DNA of 64,000 nt from Emcibacter sp048269205 (GCF_048269205.1 NZ_JBLXJC010000004.1:62001-126000), one strand, 5' to 3'; shown: positions 8,823-19,307, numbered from the stretch's first letter. Made by a program: numbers and translations. The notes: a model not told the origin generated them from the letters alone.

Positions 8823-9485
8823 ATGCAGCAGGCGACAAAGATTGCTCCTTCCATTCTGTCAGCGGATTTCGCCGCTCTCGGCGCCGAGGTATCGGCGGTG
8901 GATGCGGCCGGCGCGGACTATATCCATGTGGATGTAATGGATGGTCATTTTGTCCCCAACATCACCATCGGCCCGTCTGTGGTCAAGGCCCTGCGGCCTC
9001 ATACAAAGAAGATCTTCGATGTTCATCTGATGATTTCGCCGGTGGACCTGTTTATCGAGGATTTCGCCAATGCCGGCGCCGACATCATTACCATTCACCC
9101 CGAAGCCGGACCGCATTTTCACCGCACCCTGCAGCTGATCCGGTCACTGGATAAAAAAACCGGAATTTCCCTGAACCCGGGCACGCCGCTGGAAATGGTG
9201 GAAAATGTCATGGACCTGGTGGACCTGATCCTGGTGATGAGTGTGAACCCGGGCTTTGGCGGCCAGAAATTCATTGAAAGCCAGCTTGAGAAGATCAGCC
9301 GTCTCAGAAAGATGATTGATGACAGCGGTCGCCAGATTGATCTGGAAGTGGATGGCGGCATCAATGTGGAAACCGCAAAGCAGGCCGTCGCCGCCGGGGC
9401 GGATGTGCTTGTGGCCGGAACCGCCACTTTCACCGGCGGACCGTCACACTATGCGGAGAACATCCGGGCCCTGCGCGGCGAATAA
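8823..9485 (+). CDS. rpe: Ribulose-phosphate 3-epimerase
   Basis: TIM-barrel epimerase of the pentose phosphate pathway interconverting ribulose 5-phosphate and xylulose 5-phosphate, 220 residues. Family signatures are present: PSILSADFAALGAEV, HVDVMDGHFVPNITIGP, MSVNPGFGGQKFI and EVDGGI, including the metal-binding His and Asp residues. It follows rsmB by 4 bases; the order rsmB-rpe-heparinase-like-purH is one I recognise from many alphaproteobacterial chromosomes. Confidence 0.97.
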   Translation: MQQATKIAPSILSADFAALGAEVSAVDAAGADYIHVDVMDGHFVPNITIGPSVVKALRPHTKKIFDVHLMISPVDLFIEDFANAGADIITIHPEAGPHFHRTLQLIRSLDKKTGISLNPGTPLEMVENVMDLVDLILVMSVNPGFGGQKFIESQLEKISRLRKMIDDSGRQIDLEVDGGINVETAKQAVAAGADVLVAGTATFTGGPSHYAENIRALRGE

Positions 9486-9567
9486 GGTTCTTCAAATTCC
9501 CTGTTATATTTTTTGGCTCCTGTGATATGCTCCCGGACAACCAGATATTCCCGGAGTAGACAGACTA

Positions 9568-11283
9568 ATGGCAGAACTGCGCCGCCCATCCGTGCGTCCC
9601 TTTTCCGCAAAAATGCCGGCCCGTTTTAAATCAGCTGTTCGCCAGGCGGGATATAAGTCCCGTTACTATGACATGCGACTCAAGGGCAAGCATCCTCTGC
9701 GGCTTTTGGGAACGCCCAGAGATCCCTGGCAGGGGACGGTTGCCGGTGGCGCCCATATCCTGGCCCGGCGGTTTCATTGCAATGGACAGGTTCTGCGTAA
9801 CCCGGCCCGGGACAACGGGGAATGGACAGCCAGTGAAATCTGGGCTGCGGACAACCTGTCCGACCAGTGGCGGGATCATCTGCAAAGCTTTGCCTGGCTT
9901 CGGGATTTGAACCGGGCCGTGGACCGCCTTGGCGCCCGCAAGCGTGCCGAGGAACTGGTCATTGCCTGGCTTGACCGCTATGAGAGCTGGGATGAATATG
10001 CCTGGCGGGCCGATCTCGCCGGCCGGCGGATCATCAACTGGCTGGCCTATGCGCCGCTGGTTATGGATACGGATGACCTTGTTTACAGAAGCCGGGTTCT
10101 CAACGGCATGGCCCGGCAGGCCCGGCATCTGATGCATGAAAGTTCCGATTTTCCGCCCGGCCCCGATCGGCTGCTGGCCATCTCCGGCCTGATCCAGGCC
10201 GGTCTTTATATCCCCCATGGAGAAGATTGGCTGAAGCGGGGCATATCCCTGCTGAAGCGGGAACTGCCGGAAGAGATTTTTCCCGATGGCGGTGTATCAA
10301 GCCGCGATCCGGACGATGTGCTGAGGCTGCTCAAGGATCTCATCATGTTGAAGTCCGCCTGTCGCAGCATGGGCCACAAGATTCCGGAAGAGCTGGTGGC
10401 GGCCATAGACCGGCTGGCCGGCCTGTTGCGCATGCTGTGCCATGGAGACGGCAGGCTTGCCCTGTTCAACGGCGCAAATGAGGGATCGGAAGAGGATATA
10501 CGTCAGACCCTCGAGGCGGCGGGTCCGGTGGAGCCCCTGCAGGAAGACGCTGTACAGGCCGGTTTCAGGCGGCTGCAGAAGGCCGGTACGACGCTGATTA
10601 TAGACAGCGGTCCGCCGGCCCTGCCGGATATCAGCCGCAACTGTCATACGGGTACCCTGTCCTTTGAAATGAGCCGCCTGGGCCAGCGGATTATCGTCAA
10701 TTGCGGCAGCGGCGCTTTCTCTCCCCGGGAAGAGGATACCGATCTGTTCGCCATTTCCCGCATTACCGCGGCGCACAGCACACTTGTGCTGAACAATCGC
10801 AACAGCAGCGAGCTCCTGGAAAACGGTTTGATCGGGGCGGGCCCCACAGTTGTCAGTAGCCGCAGGCTCGAGGAGCGCGGCGATGCAATGCTGGACTGTT
10901 GCCATAATGGATATGAAAACAGGTTTGGCCGCAGGCACAGGCGGCTTCTCTATCTGAATAGTGCGGGGGATGACCTACGCGGTGAGGATATTCTGGAGGT
11001 GACGTCCTCCCGGGTCGAGGGGCTGCCCTTTGACATCCGTTTTCATCTTCATCCCGACGTGGCGGCCAGTGTTCTCGAGAACCGCAACAAGATCAAGCTT
11101 CGCCTGCCTGATGACGAAGTCTGGATGTTCATGTCTTCCGGGGCGGAAATGTCCCTTGAGGACAGCCTCTATCTGGGGGCGCCGGGACGAATGCAGGGCA
11201 GTCGGCAGATTGTCCTCTCTTCCGTGGCGGGAAGCGGCAATACCACGGTGAAATGGGGAATTCGGCGTATCATGGATGCCTGA
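9568..11283 (+). CDS. Heparinase II/III-family protein
   Basis: 571-residue protein of the heparinase II/III family. The N-terminal two thirds form an alpha/alpha-toroid-like helical region (WAADNLSDQWRDHLQSFAWL, followed by Trp-rich repeats), and the C-terminal third is a beta-rich domain starting around residue 360 with TGTLSFEMSRLGQRIIVNCG and HSTLVLNNRNSS. The family contains polysaccharide lyases, but no signal peptide is visible, so an extracellular heparin-lyase role is not implied. The gene lies between rpe and purH, a conserved but unexplained placement in Alphaproteobacteria. Its real substrate is unknown. Confidence 0.85.
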   Translation: MAELRRPSVRPFSAKMPARFKSAVRQAGYKSRYYDMRLKGKHPLRLLGTPRDPWQGTVAGGAHILARRFHCNGQVLRNPARDNGEWTASEIWAADNLSDQWRDHLQSFAWLRDLNRAVDRLGARKRAEELVIAWLDRYESWDEYAWRADLAGRRIINWLAYAPLVMDTDDLVYRSRVLNGMARQARHLMHESSDFPPGPDRLLAISGLIQAGLYIPHGEDWLKRGISLLKRELPEEIFPDGGVSSRDPDDVLRLLKDLIMLKSACRSMGHKIPEELVAAIDRLAGLLRMLCHGDGRLALFNGANEGSEEDIRQTLEAAGPVEPLQEDAVQAGFRRLQKAGTTLIIDSGPPALPDISRNCHTGTLSFEMSRLGQRIIVNCGSGAFSPREEDTDLFAISRITAAHSTLVLNNRNSSELLENGLIGAGPTVVSSRRLEERGDAMLDCCHNGYENRFGRRHRRLLYLNSAGDDLRGEDILEVTSSRVEGLPFDIRFHLHPDVAASVLENRNKIKLRLPDDEVWMFMSSGAEMSLEDSLYLGAPGRMQGSRQIVLSSVAGSGNTTVKWGIRRIMDA

Positions 11284-11382
11284 ATCGGCAGATGATCGGG
11301 GATTTCGGGCAATTAGGTCTTGCGTCATGTCCGGTGATCCAGTACATGCCCTGACAGAGCAAGAAAAGTGAAGGAAAGATTT

Positions 11383-12984
11383 ATGAGCGACAAGCTTCTG
11401 CAGCCTGTTAAGCGGGCACTTCTGTCCGTCTCCGATAAAAGCGGCCTGGTGGAATTCGGAAAATTTCTCGAAAGTCATGGTGTGGAAATCCTGTCCACCG
11501 GCGGTTCCGCCAAAATGCTGGCCGATGCCGGTGTGAAGGTGACGGAAGTGGCAAGCTATACCGGGTTTCCGGAAATGATGGACGGCCGGGTCAAGACCCT
11601 GCATCCAAAAATTCACGGCGGACTGCTGGCGCTCCGGGATGATGAAGGCCACGTGGCTTCCATGAAGGAGCATGATATCGGCGCCATCGACCTGCTTGTC
11701 GTCAATCTTTATCCCTTCGAGGAAACCGTGGAAAAGGGTGCCGACTTTGCCACCTGTATCGAAAATATCGATATCGGCGGGCCGGCCATGATCCGTTCCT
11801 CCGCCAAGAACCATAAATTCGTTACCGTTGTGGTGGAAGCCGAAGACTATGAGGCGGTGCAGGCCTCCATGACGGAAAACAAGGGCGCCACAACCGGTGA
11901 GCTGCGGAAAAAACTGGCGGCCAAGGCCTTTGCCCGCACCGGCGCCTATGATGCAGCTATCTCCAGCTGGTTCGCCGGCGAACTGGGCGAAACCTATCCG
12001 GAACGCCTCAATCTGACCGCGACCCTGAAACAAACCCTGCGCTATGGTGAAAACCCGCATCAGGATGCGGCCTTTTATGTCACCCGTTCTGCGAAACCGC
12101 GTCCGGGCATTGCCACGGCCGTACAGGTCCAGGGCAAGGAACTGAGCTATAACAATCTCAATGATACTGACGCCGCCTTTGAGCTGGTCAGTGAATTCGG
12201 TGCCCAGGAAGGCCCGGCAGTGGCCATTATCAAACATGCCAATCCCTGTGGTGTGGCCCGGGGTGACAGCCTGATCGATGCCTATAACAAAGCCCTGCGC
12301 TGCGATCCGGTCAGCGCCTTTGGCGGCATTATCGCTTTCAACCAGCGGCTTGATGCGGAAACCGCCGAGGAAATTTCCCAGATTTTCACCGAAGTGGTAA
12401 TCGCGCCGGAAGCCGACGAGGATGCAGTCGCGCTGTTGAAAGCCAAGAAAAACCTGCGCCTGCTGCTGACCGGCGGCATGGCTGATCCGCGTGAAGCCGG
12501 CCAGATCATCAAATCTGTGGCCGGCGGCTATCTGCTGCAGGGCCGCGACAACGGCAAGATTGCCATGGATGACCTGAAAGTGGTCACCAAGCGGGAGCCC
12601 AGCGAGCAGGAACTGAAAGATCTGCTGTTTGCCTTTACCGTATGCAAGCATGTGAAATCCAATGCCATCATCTATGTGAAGGATGAAGCCACCGTGGGCA
12701 TCGGCGCCGGCCAGATGAGCCGCGTGGACAGTGCCCGCACCGCTGCCCGCAAGGCGAAGGACGCCTCAGACGCTGCAGATCTCGATATTGTGATGACCGA
12801 GGGTTCTGTGGTGGCTTCCGATGCCTTCTTCCCCTTTGCTGACGGCCTGATCAGTGCCGCCGAGGCCGGCGTAACCGCTGTGATCCAGCCGGGCGGGTCC
12901 ATCAGGGACGAGGAAGTCATTGCCGCCGCCGACGAGCGCGGCCTGGCCATGGTCCTGACCGGCATGCGCCATTTCCGCCACTAG
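11383..12984 (+). CDS. purH: Bifunctional AICAR transformylase/IMP cyclohydrolase PurH
   Basis: Catalyses the last two steps of de novo IMP synthesis. The 533-residue protein has the N-terminal MGS-like cyclohydrolase domain (LLSVSDKSGLVEFG, GRVKTLHPKIHGGLLA) and the C-terminal AICAR transformylase domain (LRYGENPHQDAAFY, IIKHANPCGVARG with the catalytic Lys-His, DAFFPFADG). The start is set by AAGGAAAG at 11371-11378; an upstream in-frame Met would add five residues. A strong hairpin terminator follows within 20 bases. Confidence 0.97.
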   Translation: MSDKLLQPVKRALLSVSDKSGLVEFGKFLESHGVEILSTGGSAKMLADAGVKVTEVASYTGFPEMMDGRVKTLHPKIHGGLLALRDDEGHVASMKEHDIGAIDLLVVNLYPFEETVEKGADFATCIENIDIGGPAMIRSSAKNHKFVTVVVEAEDYEAVQASMTENKGATTGELRKKLAAKAFARTGAYDAAISSWFAGELGETYPERLNLTATLKQTLRYGENPHQDAAFYVTRSAKPRPGIATAVQVQGKELSYNNLNDTDAAFELVSEFGAQEGPAVAIIKHANPCGVARGDSLIDAYNKALRCDPVSAFGGIIAFNQRLDAETAEEISQIFTEVVIAPEADEDAVALLKAKKNLRLLLTGGMADPREAGQIIKSVAGGYLLQGRDNGKIAMDDLKVVTKREPSEQELKDLLFAFTVCKHVKSNAIIYVKDEATVGIGAGQMSRVDSARTAARKAKDASDAADLDIVMTEGSVVASDAFFPFADGLISAAEAGVTAVIQPGGSIRDEEVIAAADERGLAMVLTGMRHFRH

Positions 12985-13002
12985 GCGGTTCCCGGAAATG
13001 AC

Positions 13003-13034
13003 AAAAAAGGCCGCCATTTGGGCGGCCTTTTCTT
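13003..13034. terminator. Bidirectional Rho-independent terminator between purH and NAD-GDH
   Basis: An 11-bp perfect stem AAAAGGCCGCC / GGCGGCCTTTT (13005-13015 and 13021-13031) with a five-base loop is flanked by A and T runs on both sides. It can stop transcription from purH on the plus strand and from the convergent glutamate dehydrogenase gene on the minus strand. Confidence 0.9.
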
Positions 13035-13052
13035 TTGTCAGCCAAAGGATGT

Positions 13053-16000
13053 CTAGATCAGCACATTCCTGATCTGGCGGGCGGCAAAGCCCAGCTTGGT
13101 CACATTGATATGGCCGGACATCTGGAATTCCCGGATCAGTTTCTGGATGCGGGCCGTGGCGGCTTCGGATTCCGCCAGCCATTCCTTGGCAGCGGCCAGA
13201 GACGACCGGTTCTTGCTTTCATGCAAGGTGCGTTTGGTCAGAAGCTTCTGCTGGTCCAGCAGGTCGCTGACGACGCTTTTCACAGCCAGACGGTCCCAGT
13301 GATCGGCAGTCTCGGCCATTTCCGCCTGGTCACGCAGCCAGTCAAAGCCCATTTCATCGCCCAGCATGAAATAGGCCTTGGCCACATCCACCACATCGCG
13401 TTTCTGTTCTTCGGCGACCTGGACGATGTCACAGGCGGCCACTTTCATTTCCAGATTGCTGATGTGAGTGGCCAGGTCCTCGCTCACGCTCTGTTCGCAA
13501 TACATGGCGATCTTGGCCTTGAGGCTTTCCTCGTGGGTGGTCTGTACGACAATGGGCATATCAAAAAGTTTTTTGATGCCCGGACGATACTGTTTTATAA
13601 TGCCGCTTATAGATTGTTTCGGGTCCGTATTGTTCAGGAACCAGATGGTTTGCCTGCGCGCGAACTCCTCCACATCCATCAGCAACAGGATCTGGATGGT
13701 GGCGGGCACAATATAGTCCAGTTCCTCGATTTTTTTCCACAGGCTGTCAAGATCGAAGACCTCCCGGCCGATGATGGCGGCCCGGGCGATTTCCGCCGGC
13801 GAGGCGCCGGTTTCTTCCATGATGTCATGGATGCCGCCCCGGTTAACAATATCGTTGCAGAGCTCCTTGGCGATGATTTCCCGGCGCAGCCGGTGATTGC
13901 CAATGGCCTCGGCGTAGGTTTTACCCAGTCGAGCCGGGAAAGATCCCGACAGATATTTTTCCAGATAGGGGTCATTCAGGAAGTCACTGGCGAGCAACTG
14001 GTCATACAACCACATCTTGGCATAAGCGATCAGAACGGAAATTTCCGGCCGGGTCAGGCCCTGCTCCTTTTCCTCCCGTTCGATCAGTTCGTCATCACTG
14101 GGCAGGAATTCCAGCTCCCGGTCAAGATGAGCTTCTTTTTCAAGGTCATCCATATAACGAACGAAGCTGTCCAGTTCGCGAATGCTGGCGGCCCGGGCGA
14201 CACTGATGGCCTGGGTCTGCAAATAGTTGTCTCGCAGTACTATTTCAGCCACATCATCGGTCATATCCTCCAGCAGCTTGTCCCGCTGCTTGCGGGTCAG
14301 GTGACCATCGGACACCAGACTGTTGAGCAGGATCTTGATGTTGACCTCATTGTCCGAACAATCGACACCGGCTGAGTTATCCACCGCATCTGTATTGAGC
14401 ATGCCGCCCTTGAGGGCGAATTCGATACGGCCCAGCTGGGTGCAGCCCAGATTGCCGCCCTCGCCGATGACCTTGCAGTTCAGATCGTGGCCGTTCACGC
14501 GGATGGCGTCATTGCCGCGATCGCCCACCTGGCCGTTGCTTTCATGGCTGGATTTCACATAGGTGCCGATGCCGCCGAACCACATCAGGTCCACATGGGA
14601 CTTGAGAATGAAACGGATCAATTCGTTGGGTGTAATGTTTTTCTGATCCGCCGGAATATCCAGAAGTTTGGCGATTTCCTTGCTGATGGAAATGGACTTG
14701 GCCCGGCGGCTGAAGATGCCCCCGCCTTTGGAAATCAGTTTTTCGTTATAGTCCTGCCAGCTCGAGCGCGGAAGAGCGAACAGGCGCGCCCGTTCGGCAA
14801 AGCTTTTGGCCGGGTCCGGATCGGGGTCGATGAAAATATCACGGTGATCAAAAGCGGCGATCAACTTGATGGCTTCGGAACAGAGCATGCCGTTGCCGAA
14901 CACATCTCCGGACATGTCGCCGATGCCGGCTACGGTAATGGAATCTGTCTGTACGTTGATTCCCTTTTCCCGGAAATGCCGTTGTACGGATACCCAGGCG
15001 CCGCGGGCGGTAATGCCCATTTTCTTGTGGTCATAGCCCTGGGAGCCGCCGGAAGCGAAGGCATCGTCAAGCCAGAAGCCATAGTCCTGTGCCAGGCTGT
15101 TGGCGATGTCGGAGAAAGTGGCTGTACCCTTGTCGGCGGCCACCACCAGATAAGGATCGTCGCCATCGCGGCGGAGCACACTCTGCGGCGGGATGACGTC
15201 CATATCCTGCAGATTGTCCGTAATGTCTAGCAGGCCGGAAATAAAGGTTTTGTAGCAGGCGATGCCTTCTTCCAGGATCTCTTCCCGGCTGCCGTTTTCC
15301 GGCAGCATCTTGGGCACAAAGCCGCCCTTGGCGCCCACCGGCACAATGACGGTGTTTTTCACCTGCTGGGCCTTGACCAGGCCGAGCACTTCGGTGCGGT
15401 AATCCTCCCGCCGGTCCGACCAGCGCAGGCCGCCGCGGGCCACCGGCCCGAACCGCAGGTGAACACCCTCTACCCGCGGGGAATAGACGAATATTTCCGC
15501 ATAGGGTTTGGGTTTCGGGGCCTCCCTGATTTCCCGGCTGTTGATCTTGACGGACACATAGGATTTGTTGTGGCCGTCTTTATCCAGCTGATAGAAATTG
15601 GTGCGCAGGGTGGAGCTGATGACATTGAGGTAACTGCGCAGCATGCGGTCCTGGTCGAGGATGTCCACCTGTTCCAGAAGTTCCCGGATCTGGGCCGTCA
15701 GCCGGTCCCGTTCAGCGTCCCGGTCTATCCCTTCATCCAGATCGGTGCGGAAACTGACCTCGAACATCTCCGCCAGGCAGGTGGCGATTTCCGCATGCTG
15801 GGTCAGCGTGTCCTGCATATAGCGTTGGCTGTAGGACAGGGCGAGCTGCCGCATATACTTGCTGTAGGTGCGCAGGACAAGAACCTGCCGCCAGTTGAGC
15901 CCGGCCCTGAGCACCAGCTTGTTGAAGCCGTCATTGTCGATACGACCAAGCCAGACCATGCGCAGGGTATCTTCCATGCGGTCCTTGATTTCCGAAAGAT

Positions 16001-17858
16001 CGGTCCAGTGGCGGTGAACATCCTCAAGGAAGAAGTCATGGATTACATGCAGGACCTCTGTGTCATTTTCCCGCACGTTCAGGTCAAAGGCCATTTCCTC
16101 AATCACCCGAAGACCCATATTTTCCAGCATGGGCAGGCAGTCGGAGAGGGCGATGGTCTGGTGACTGGTATAGATTTTAAGCCGGATGATATGATCCGGA
16201 TCCTCGGCGATCCGGAACAGGTTGAACTGGATATTATCGCAGGCCGGCAAAAGCTCGAGCTTTTCCACATCTGTGACCGCAAAACGGGGATCAAAAGACT
16301 CCCGGTAGGCAGAGTTGAAGGACCTGCTGTATTTGTTGAACAACTGGTTGCCTTTTTCCTCGCCCCAACGTTCGGTCAGCACTTCCTGTAAATAGTCGTT
16401 CCAGCGCTGGGCCACTTCCTCGATCCGCCGGTTGATATCTTCCGGGTTCGGATTGGGGACATTGCCCGGCTTGGTGCGGATAATGAAATGCCAGCGGGCG
16501 GAACGGTCATTGCTGAGCTGGGCATAGCGGGAGGACAACTCCCCGTTATAGGCGTCGCACAGAATGGCTTCGATTTTGCCGCGCAGGGTTGAATCATAGA
16601 TTTCCCGGGGTACGAAAACCAGTGCCGAGACATAGCGTTCAAACTTGTCCTTGCGGATGAAAGCGCGCGCCTTGGGCCGGACATGCAGATGCAGAATACC
16701 CATGGCGGTTTCGAAAAGCTGGTCCTCTTCAATCTGGAACAGCTCGTCCCTGGGCAGGGTTTCGAGAATATGCAGCATGCTGCGGGCATTGTGGCTGCCG
16801 GGCTGGAAGCCGGAGCGGGCGATGACTTTTTCCACCTTGCGCCCGAGATAGGGAACGGAGCGCGCCCGTTCAATATAGGAATCGGATGTGAACAGGCCGA
16901 CAAAGCGGGCCTCGCGGATTAGCTTGCCGCGGCTGTCGTATTTTTTGAAGCCGATATAATCCAGATGGACGACCCGATGGACCAGGGATTTCACATTGGC
17001 CTTGGTCACCAGCATGACCTGCGGCTCGCTCATGAAGTGCTCGATTTCCGGGCTTACCGGCACCAGCCCTTCCGGGCCCCGCAATACATAGACATCGGGA
17101 TCTCTCAGAATGCCGAAGCCGGCTTCTTTCGATGTGGCGGCCCTGGTTTTGCCATGGTCATATTCCCGATAGCCAAGGAAGGTGAAGTTGTCGTTGATCA
17201 GCCAGCGCATGAAGTTCTGTGCTTCTTCCACCTCGTCGCGCGGCACGCTTTTGGGGGCATGGTCGAGGTTGTCGATCATTTCTTCCATTTTGCCGACAAT
17301 GGGTTTCCAGTCGGCAACGGCGCTGGTGACAAAGTTCATGACCTGCAGGAGCTTTTCTTCCAAAGCTTTCAACTGGTTCGGATCGGTCATCGCCGTCACT
17401 TCGATATGCATCACGGATTCCGTGATCTGATGGCCGCCTTTGTTGCTGCGCCGGTGTTTGTTATCCCGCCGGTTTTTCAGGATCGGATGCAACAACATAT
17501 GCAGGTCGCAGCCTTCCTCCAGAAGATTGAAGGTGATGGAGTCCAGCAGGAACGGCATATCATCATTAATGATCTGCACGACGGTGTGGGAAGATTGCCA
17601 GCCATGTTCTTCCAGGGTGGTATTGAAGACCCTGAGTTTTGTCTCGCCGGGCTCCCTGTCCTCGCTGAATTTCCACAGGGACAGGGCGATGCCGTAGAGT
17701 TCGTCAACGGGGCGATCGATCAGGTCGTCGGGGGAAGCGTTTTCATAAAGGTGCCGGACAAAGTCAGGAAATCCTGTCTGGTCGGCGTTTTTCATTCGCT
17801 CCGTGGCGAAACTGACGACGGAGTCGATGCGGTTGTCTTTTTGTGCCCAGCTGTTCAC
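13053..17858 (-). CDS. gdhB: NAD-specific glutamate dehydrogenase, large (180 kDa) type
   Basis: 1601-residue NAD-GDH of the large class, which deaminates glutamate to 2-oxoglutarate in amino-acid catabolism. The long N-terminal regulatory region (~1-700, with ACT-like segments such as VQIINDDMPFLLDSITFNLL) precedes the catalytic core: ARGGLRWSDRREDYRTEVLG and VPVGAKGGFVPK around residues 800-850 hold the glutamate-binding and catalytic lysines, and a Rossmann NAD domain follows (GDMSGDVFGNGML). The length is standard for the family. It is transcribed alone or with the PAS protein 100 bases upstream. The symbol follows Pseudomonas usage. Confidence 0.95.
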   Translation of the reverse strand: MNSWAQKDNRIDSVVSFATERMKNADQTGFPDFVRHLYENASPDDLIDRPVDELYGIALSLWKFSEDREPGETKLRVFNTTLEEHGWQSSHTVVQIINDDMPFLLDSITFNLLEEGCDLHMLLHPILKNRRDNKHRRSNKGGHQITESVMHIEVTAMTDPNQLKALEEKLLQVMNFVTSAVADWKPIVGKMEEMIDNLDHAPKSVPRDEVEEAQNFMRWLINDNFTFLGYREYDHGKTRAATSKEAGFGILRDPDVYVLRGPEGLVPVSPEIEHFMSEPQVMLVTKANVKSLVHRVVHLDYIGFKKYDSRGKLIREARFVGLFTSDSYIERARSVPYLGRKVEKVIARSGFQPGSHNARSMLHILETLPRDELFQIEEDQLFETAMGILHLHVRPKARAFIRKDKFERYVSALVFVPREIYDSTLRGKIEAILCDAYNGELSSRYAQLSNDRSARWHFIIRTKPGNVPNPNPEDINRRIEEVAQRWNDYLQEVLTERWGEEKGNQLFNKYSRSFNSAYRESFDPRFAVTDVEKLELLPACDNIQFNLFRIAEDPDHIIRLKIYTSHQTIALSDCLPMLENMGLRVIEEMAFDLNVRENDTEVLHVIHDFFLEDVHRHWTDLSEIKDRMEDTLRMVWLGRIDNDGFNKLVLRAGLNWRQVLVLRTYSKYMRQLALSYSQRYMQDTLTQHAEIATCLAEMFEVSFRTDLDEGIDRDAERDRLTAQIRELLEQVDILDQDRMLRSYLNVISSTLRTNFYQLDKDGHNKSYVSVKINSREIREAPKPKPYAEIFVYSPRVEGVHLRFGPVARGGLRWSDRREDYRTEVLGLVKAQQVKNTVIVPVGAKGGFVPKMLPENGSREEILEEGIACYKTFISGLLDITDNLQDMDVIPPQSVLRRDGDDPYLVVAADKGTATFSDIANSLAQDYGFWLDDAFASGGSQGYDHKKMGITARGAWVSVQRHFREKGINVQTDSITVAGIGDMSGDVFGNGMLCSEAIKLIAAFDHRDIFIDPDPDPAKSFAERARLFALPRSSWQDYNEKLISKGGGIFSRRAKSISISKEIAKLLDIPADQKNITPNELIRFILKSHVDLMWFGGIGTYVKSSHESNGQVGDRGNDAIRVNGHDLNCKVIGEGGNLGCTQLGRIEFALKGGMLNTDAVDNSAGVDCSDNEVNIKILLNSLVSDGHLTRKQRDKLLEDMTDDVAEIVLRDNYLQTQAISVARAASIRELDSFVRYMDDLEKEAHLDRELEFLPSDDELIEREEKEQGLTRPEISVLIAYAKMWLYDQLLASDFLNDPYLEKYLSGSFPARLGKTYAEAIGNHRLRREIIAKELCNDIVNRGGIHDIMEETGASPAEIARAAIIGREVFDLDSLWKKIEELDYIVPATIQILLLMDVEEFARRQTIWFLNNTDPKQSISGIIKQYRPGIKKLFDMPIVVQTTHEESLKAKIAMYCEQSVSEDLATHISNLEMKVAACDIVQVAEEQKRDVVDVAKAYFMLGDEMGFDWLRDQAEMAETADHWDRLAVKSVVSDLLDQQKLLTKRTLHESKNRSSLAAAKEWLAESEAATARIQKLIREFQMSGHINVTKLGFAARQIRNVLI

Positions 17859-17958
17859 AATAATTCCTCTTGATCTTACCGGGACTCTCCGCAGTATCCG
17901 CGACCAGGATTGGTCCCGTTATTCCGTGAAGCCGGTCGTTAAATCTGTGAAAAGAAAA

Positions 17959-19125
17959 TCAGTGCTGGTCTTTCGCCACCCGTTTCAGAAGAGAAGCCAG
18001 GGATTTCTCTTCCTCATCAAGCAGTTTAATGATCTCCACAGACGTTCCTTTTCGCTTACCCAATATCAAACAAAGTTCTTCTTTTTCCGGATCTGCCTGA
18101 TCTTCTTGCGGAATTTTTTCCGTCAGTTCAAAGCCGGCTATTGTCGGCATGTTTTTAACTATTTTTTCGGCCTCTTCAAGTGAATTTTTTGCGGTTCCCG
18201 CCGCGTCATCTCCACTGCTCTCGCGGCGCGCCCGCACACACCCCTTGATGCCGCCTTTGAAGCTTTCCAGGAAAGGCTGCAGGGTCTTGCCGGTCTGTCC
18301 GTTTTTCAGGGCATAATCCAGGGCGGCGGCATATTCGGTCAGGCGCGTCTTGTCATAGTCCGCCCCGAAACAAAGTTTCAGGACCGGCGTGATCGGGGCC
18401 CGTTTCTGAACCTTCAGGCCCTCCTGCTGCAGAAGGCGCTGATAGTCGTCGGGTGCTTTGACGGTATCGATGTACAAATCGAGGATTGCGGCCAGGGCGC
18501 GGTAAAGGGATTTGCGGGACCGGCTGTCGCTGGCGCTTTCCCCCTGAACCAGCCGGCGGCATTCCAGCATCTGCTGTTCCAGCGGGACGGCCGGGGCCGT
18601 ATCTGTCTCCTGCCCGCTGTCCGGGGCAACTGCCTGTTCGGGCGGGGAAGCCGGGCGCTGTGCCATGTCTTTTTCCAGAATCCAGCGGACGGCGCCAAGG
18701 ATGAAGTTGATTTCCTCGTTGTCATCGCTGAACGGCAGCAGGATGCCCCGATAGAGGGCGCGTTCCTTGTCCTTGTTGACAAATTCCGCTTCAAAGGAGA
18801 TGGGGGAACGATTGGCCAGAACTTCCAGATAATGATCGGTGATACGGCTGATCATGGTCCGGCGCGGGATATCATCCAGGGATTTGCCGGTGAGGTCCTC
18901 CTCAAGATCCTCTGTCAGGGCATGACCGATGACCTGCAGGCTGGGGGCGCTGTCACTGTCCCGCAGATCAATCAGAACCATATGATCCTTGTGGGGGGCG
19001 ATATCTTCCGGGTCCAGCTCCCTCAGGGACGGCATGGCCTGCATGTCGCCGGCCAGCGCCTCCCACCGCTCAAAAAGCTGGAAGGTGGTGCGTCTTTCCG
19101 GTCCTGTGAAGTCGTTCGGGTCCAT
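17959..19125 (-). CDS. PAS-domain protein of unknown function
   Basis: 388-residue soluble protein. The first ~150 residues resemble the PAS_5-type domain found in many small alphaproteobacterial proteins (ERWEALAGDMQAMPSLRELD, LIDLRDSDSAPSLQVIGHAL, FEAEFVNKDKERALYRGILL). A Pro/Gln/Ala-rich linker (~165-200) leads into a charged, helical C-terminal half ending with a Glu/Lys-rich segment. No kinase, cyclase or output domain is visible. It lies upstream of the NAD-GDH gene on the same strand with a 100-base gap, so a shared transcript is possible but not shown. Function unknown. Confidence 0.7.
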   Translation of the reverse strand: MDPNDFTGPERRTTFQLFERWEALAGDMQAMPSLRELDPEDIAPHKDHMVLIDLRDSDSAPSLQVIGHALTEDLEEDLTGKSLDDIPRRTMISRITDHYLEVLANRSPISFEAEFVNKDKERALYRGILLPFSDDNEEINFILGAVRWILEKDMAQRPASPPEQAVAPDSGQETDTAPAVPLEQQMLECRRLVQGESASDSRSRKSLYRALAAILDLYIDTVKAPDDYQRLLQQEGLKVQKRAPITPVLKLCFGADYDKTRLTEYAAALDYALKNGQTGKTLQPFLESFKGGIKGCVRARRESSGDDAAGTAKNSLEEAEKIVKNMPTIAGFELTEKIPQEDQADPEKEELCLILGKRKGTSVEIIKLLDEEEKSLASLLKRVAKDQH

Positions 19126-19307
19126 GGGGTCGTCAACCGGTTCTTCTTTCGGCAGTCCTGCCCTTATCGACAGAGCCTGTATTGCCTATACTATATGTAT
19201 GAGCCAACTTTTCAAGATTTCAGTTTATGCCGGCAGCATAGCGGTCAGAGGTAAACATCCAGTGAATCGGACAACTTTCTGGCAAGAGGTTAGCGCTGTG
19301 CGGCTGC

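Noticed and set aside
10975..12651. A 558-codon minus-strand frame opposite purH
   Set aside because: purH is certain on the plus strand; the antisense frame shows only the composition of a shadow and no motif.
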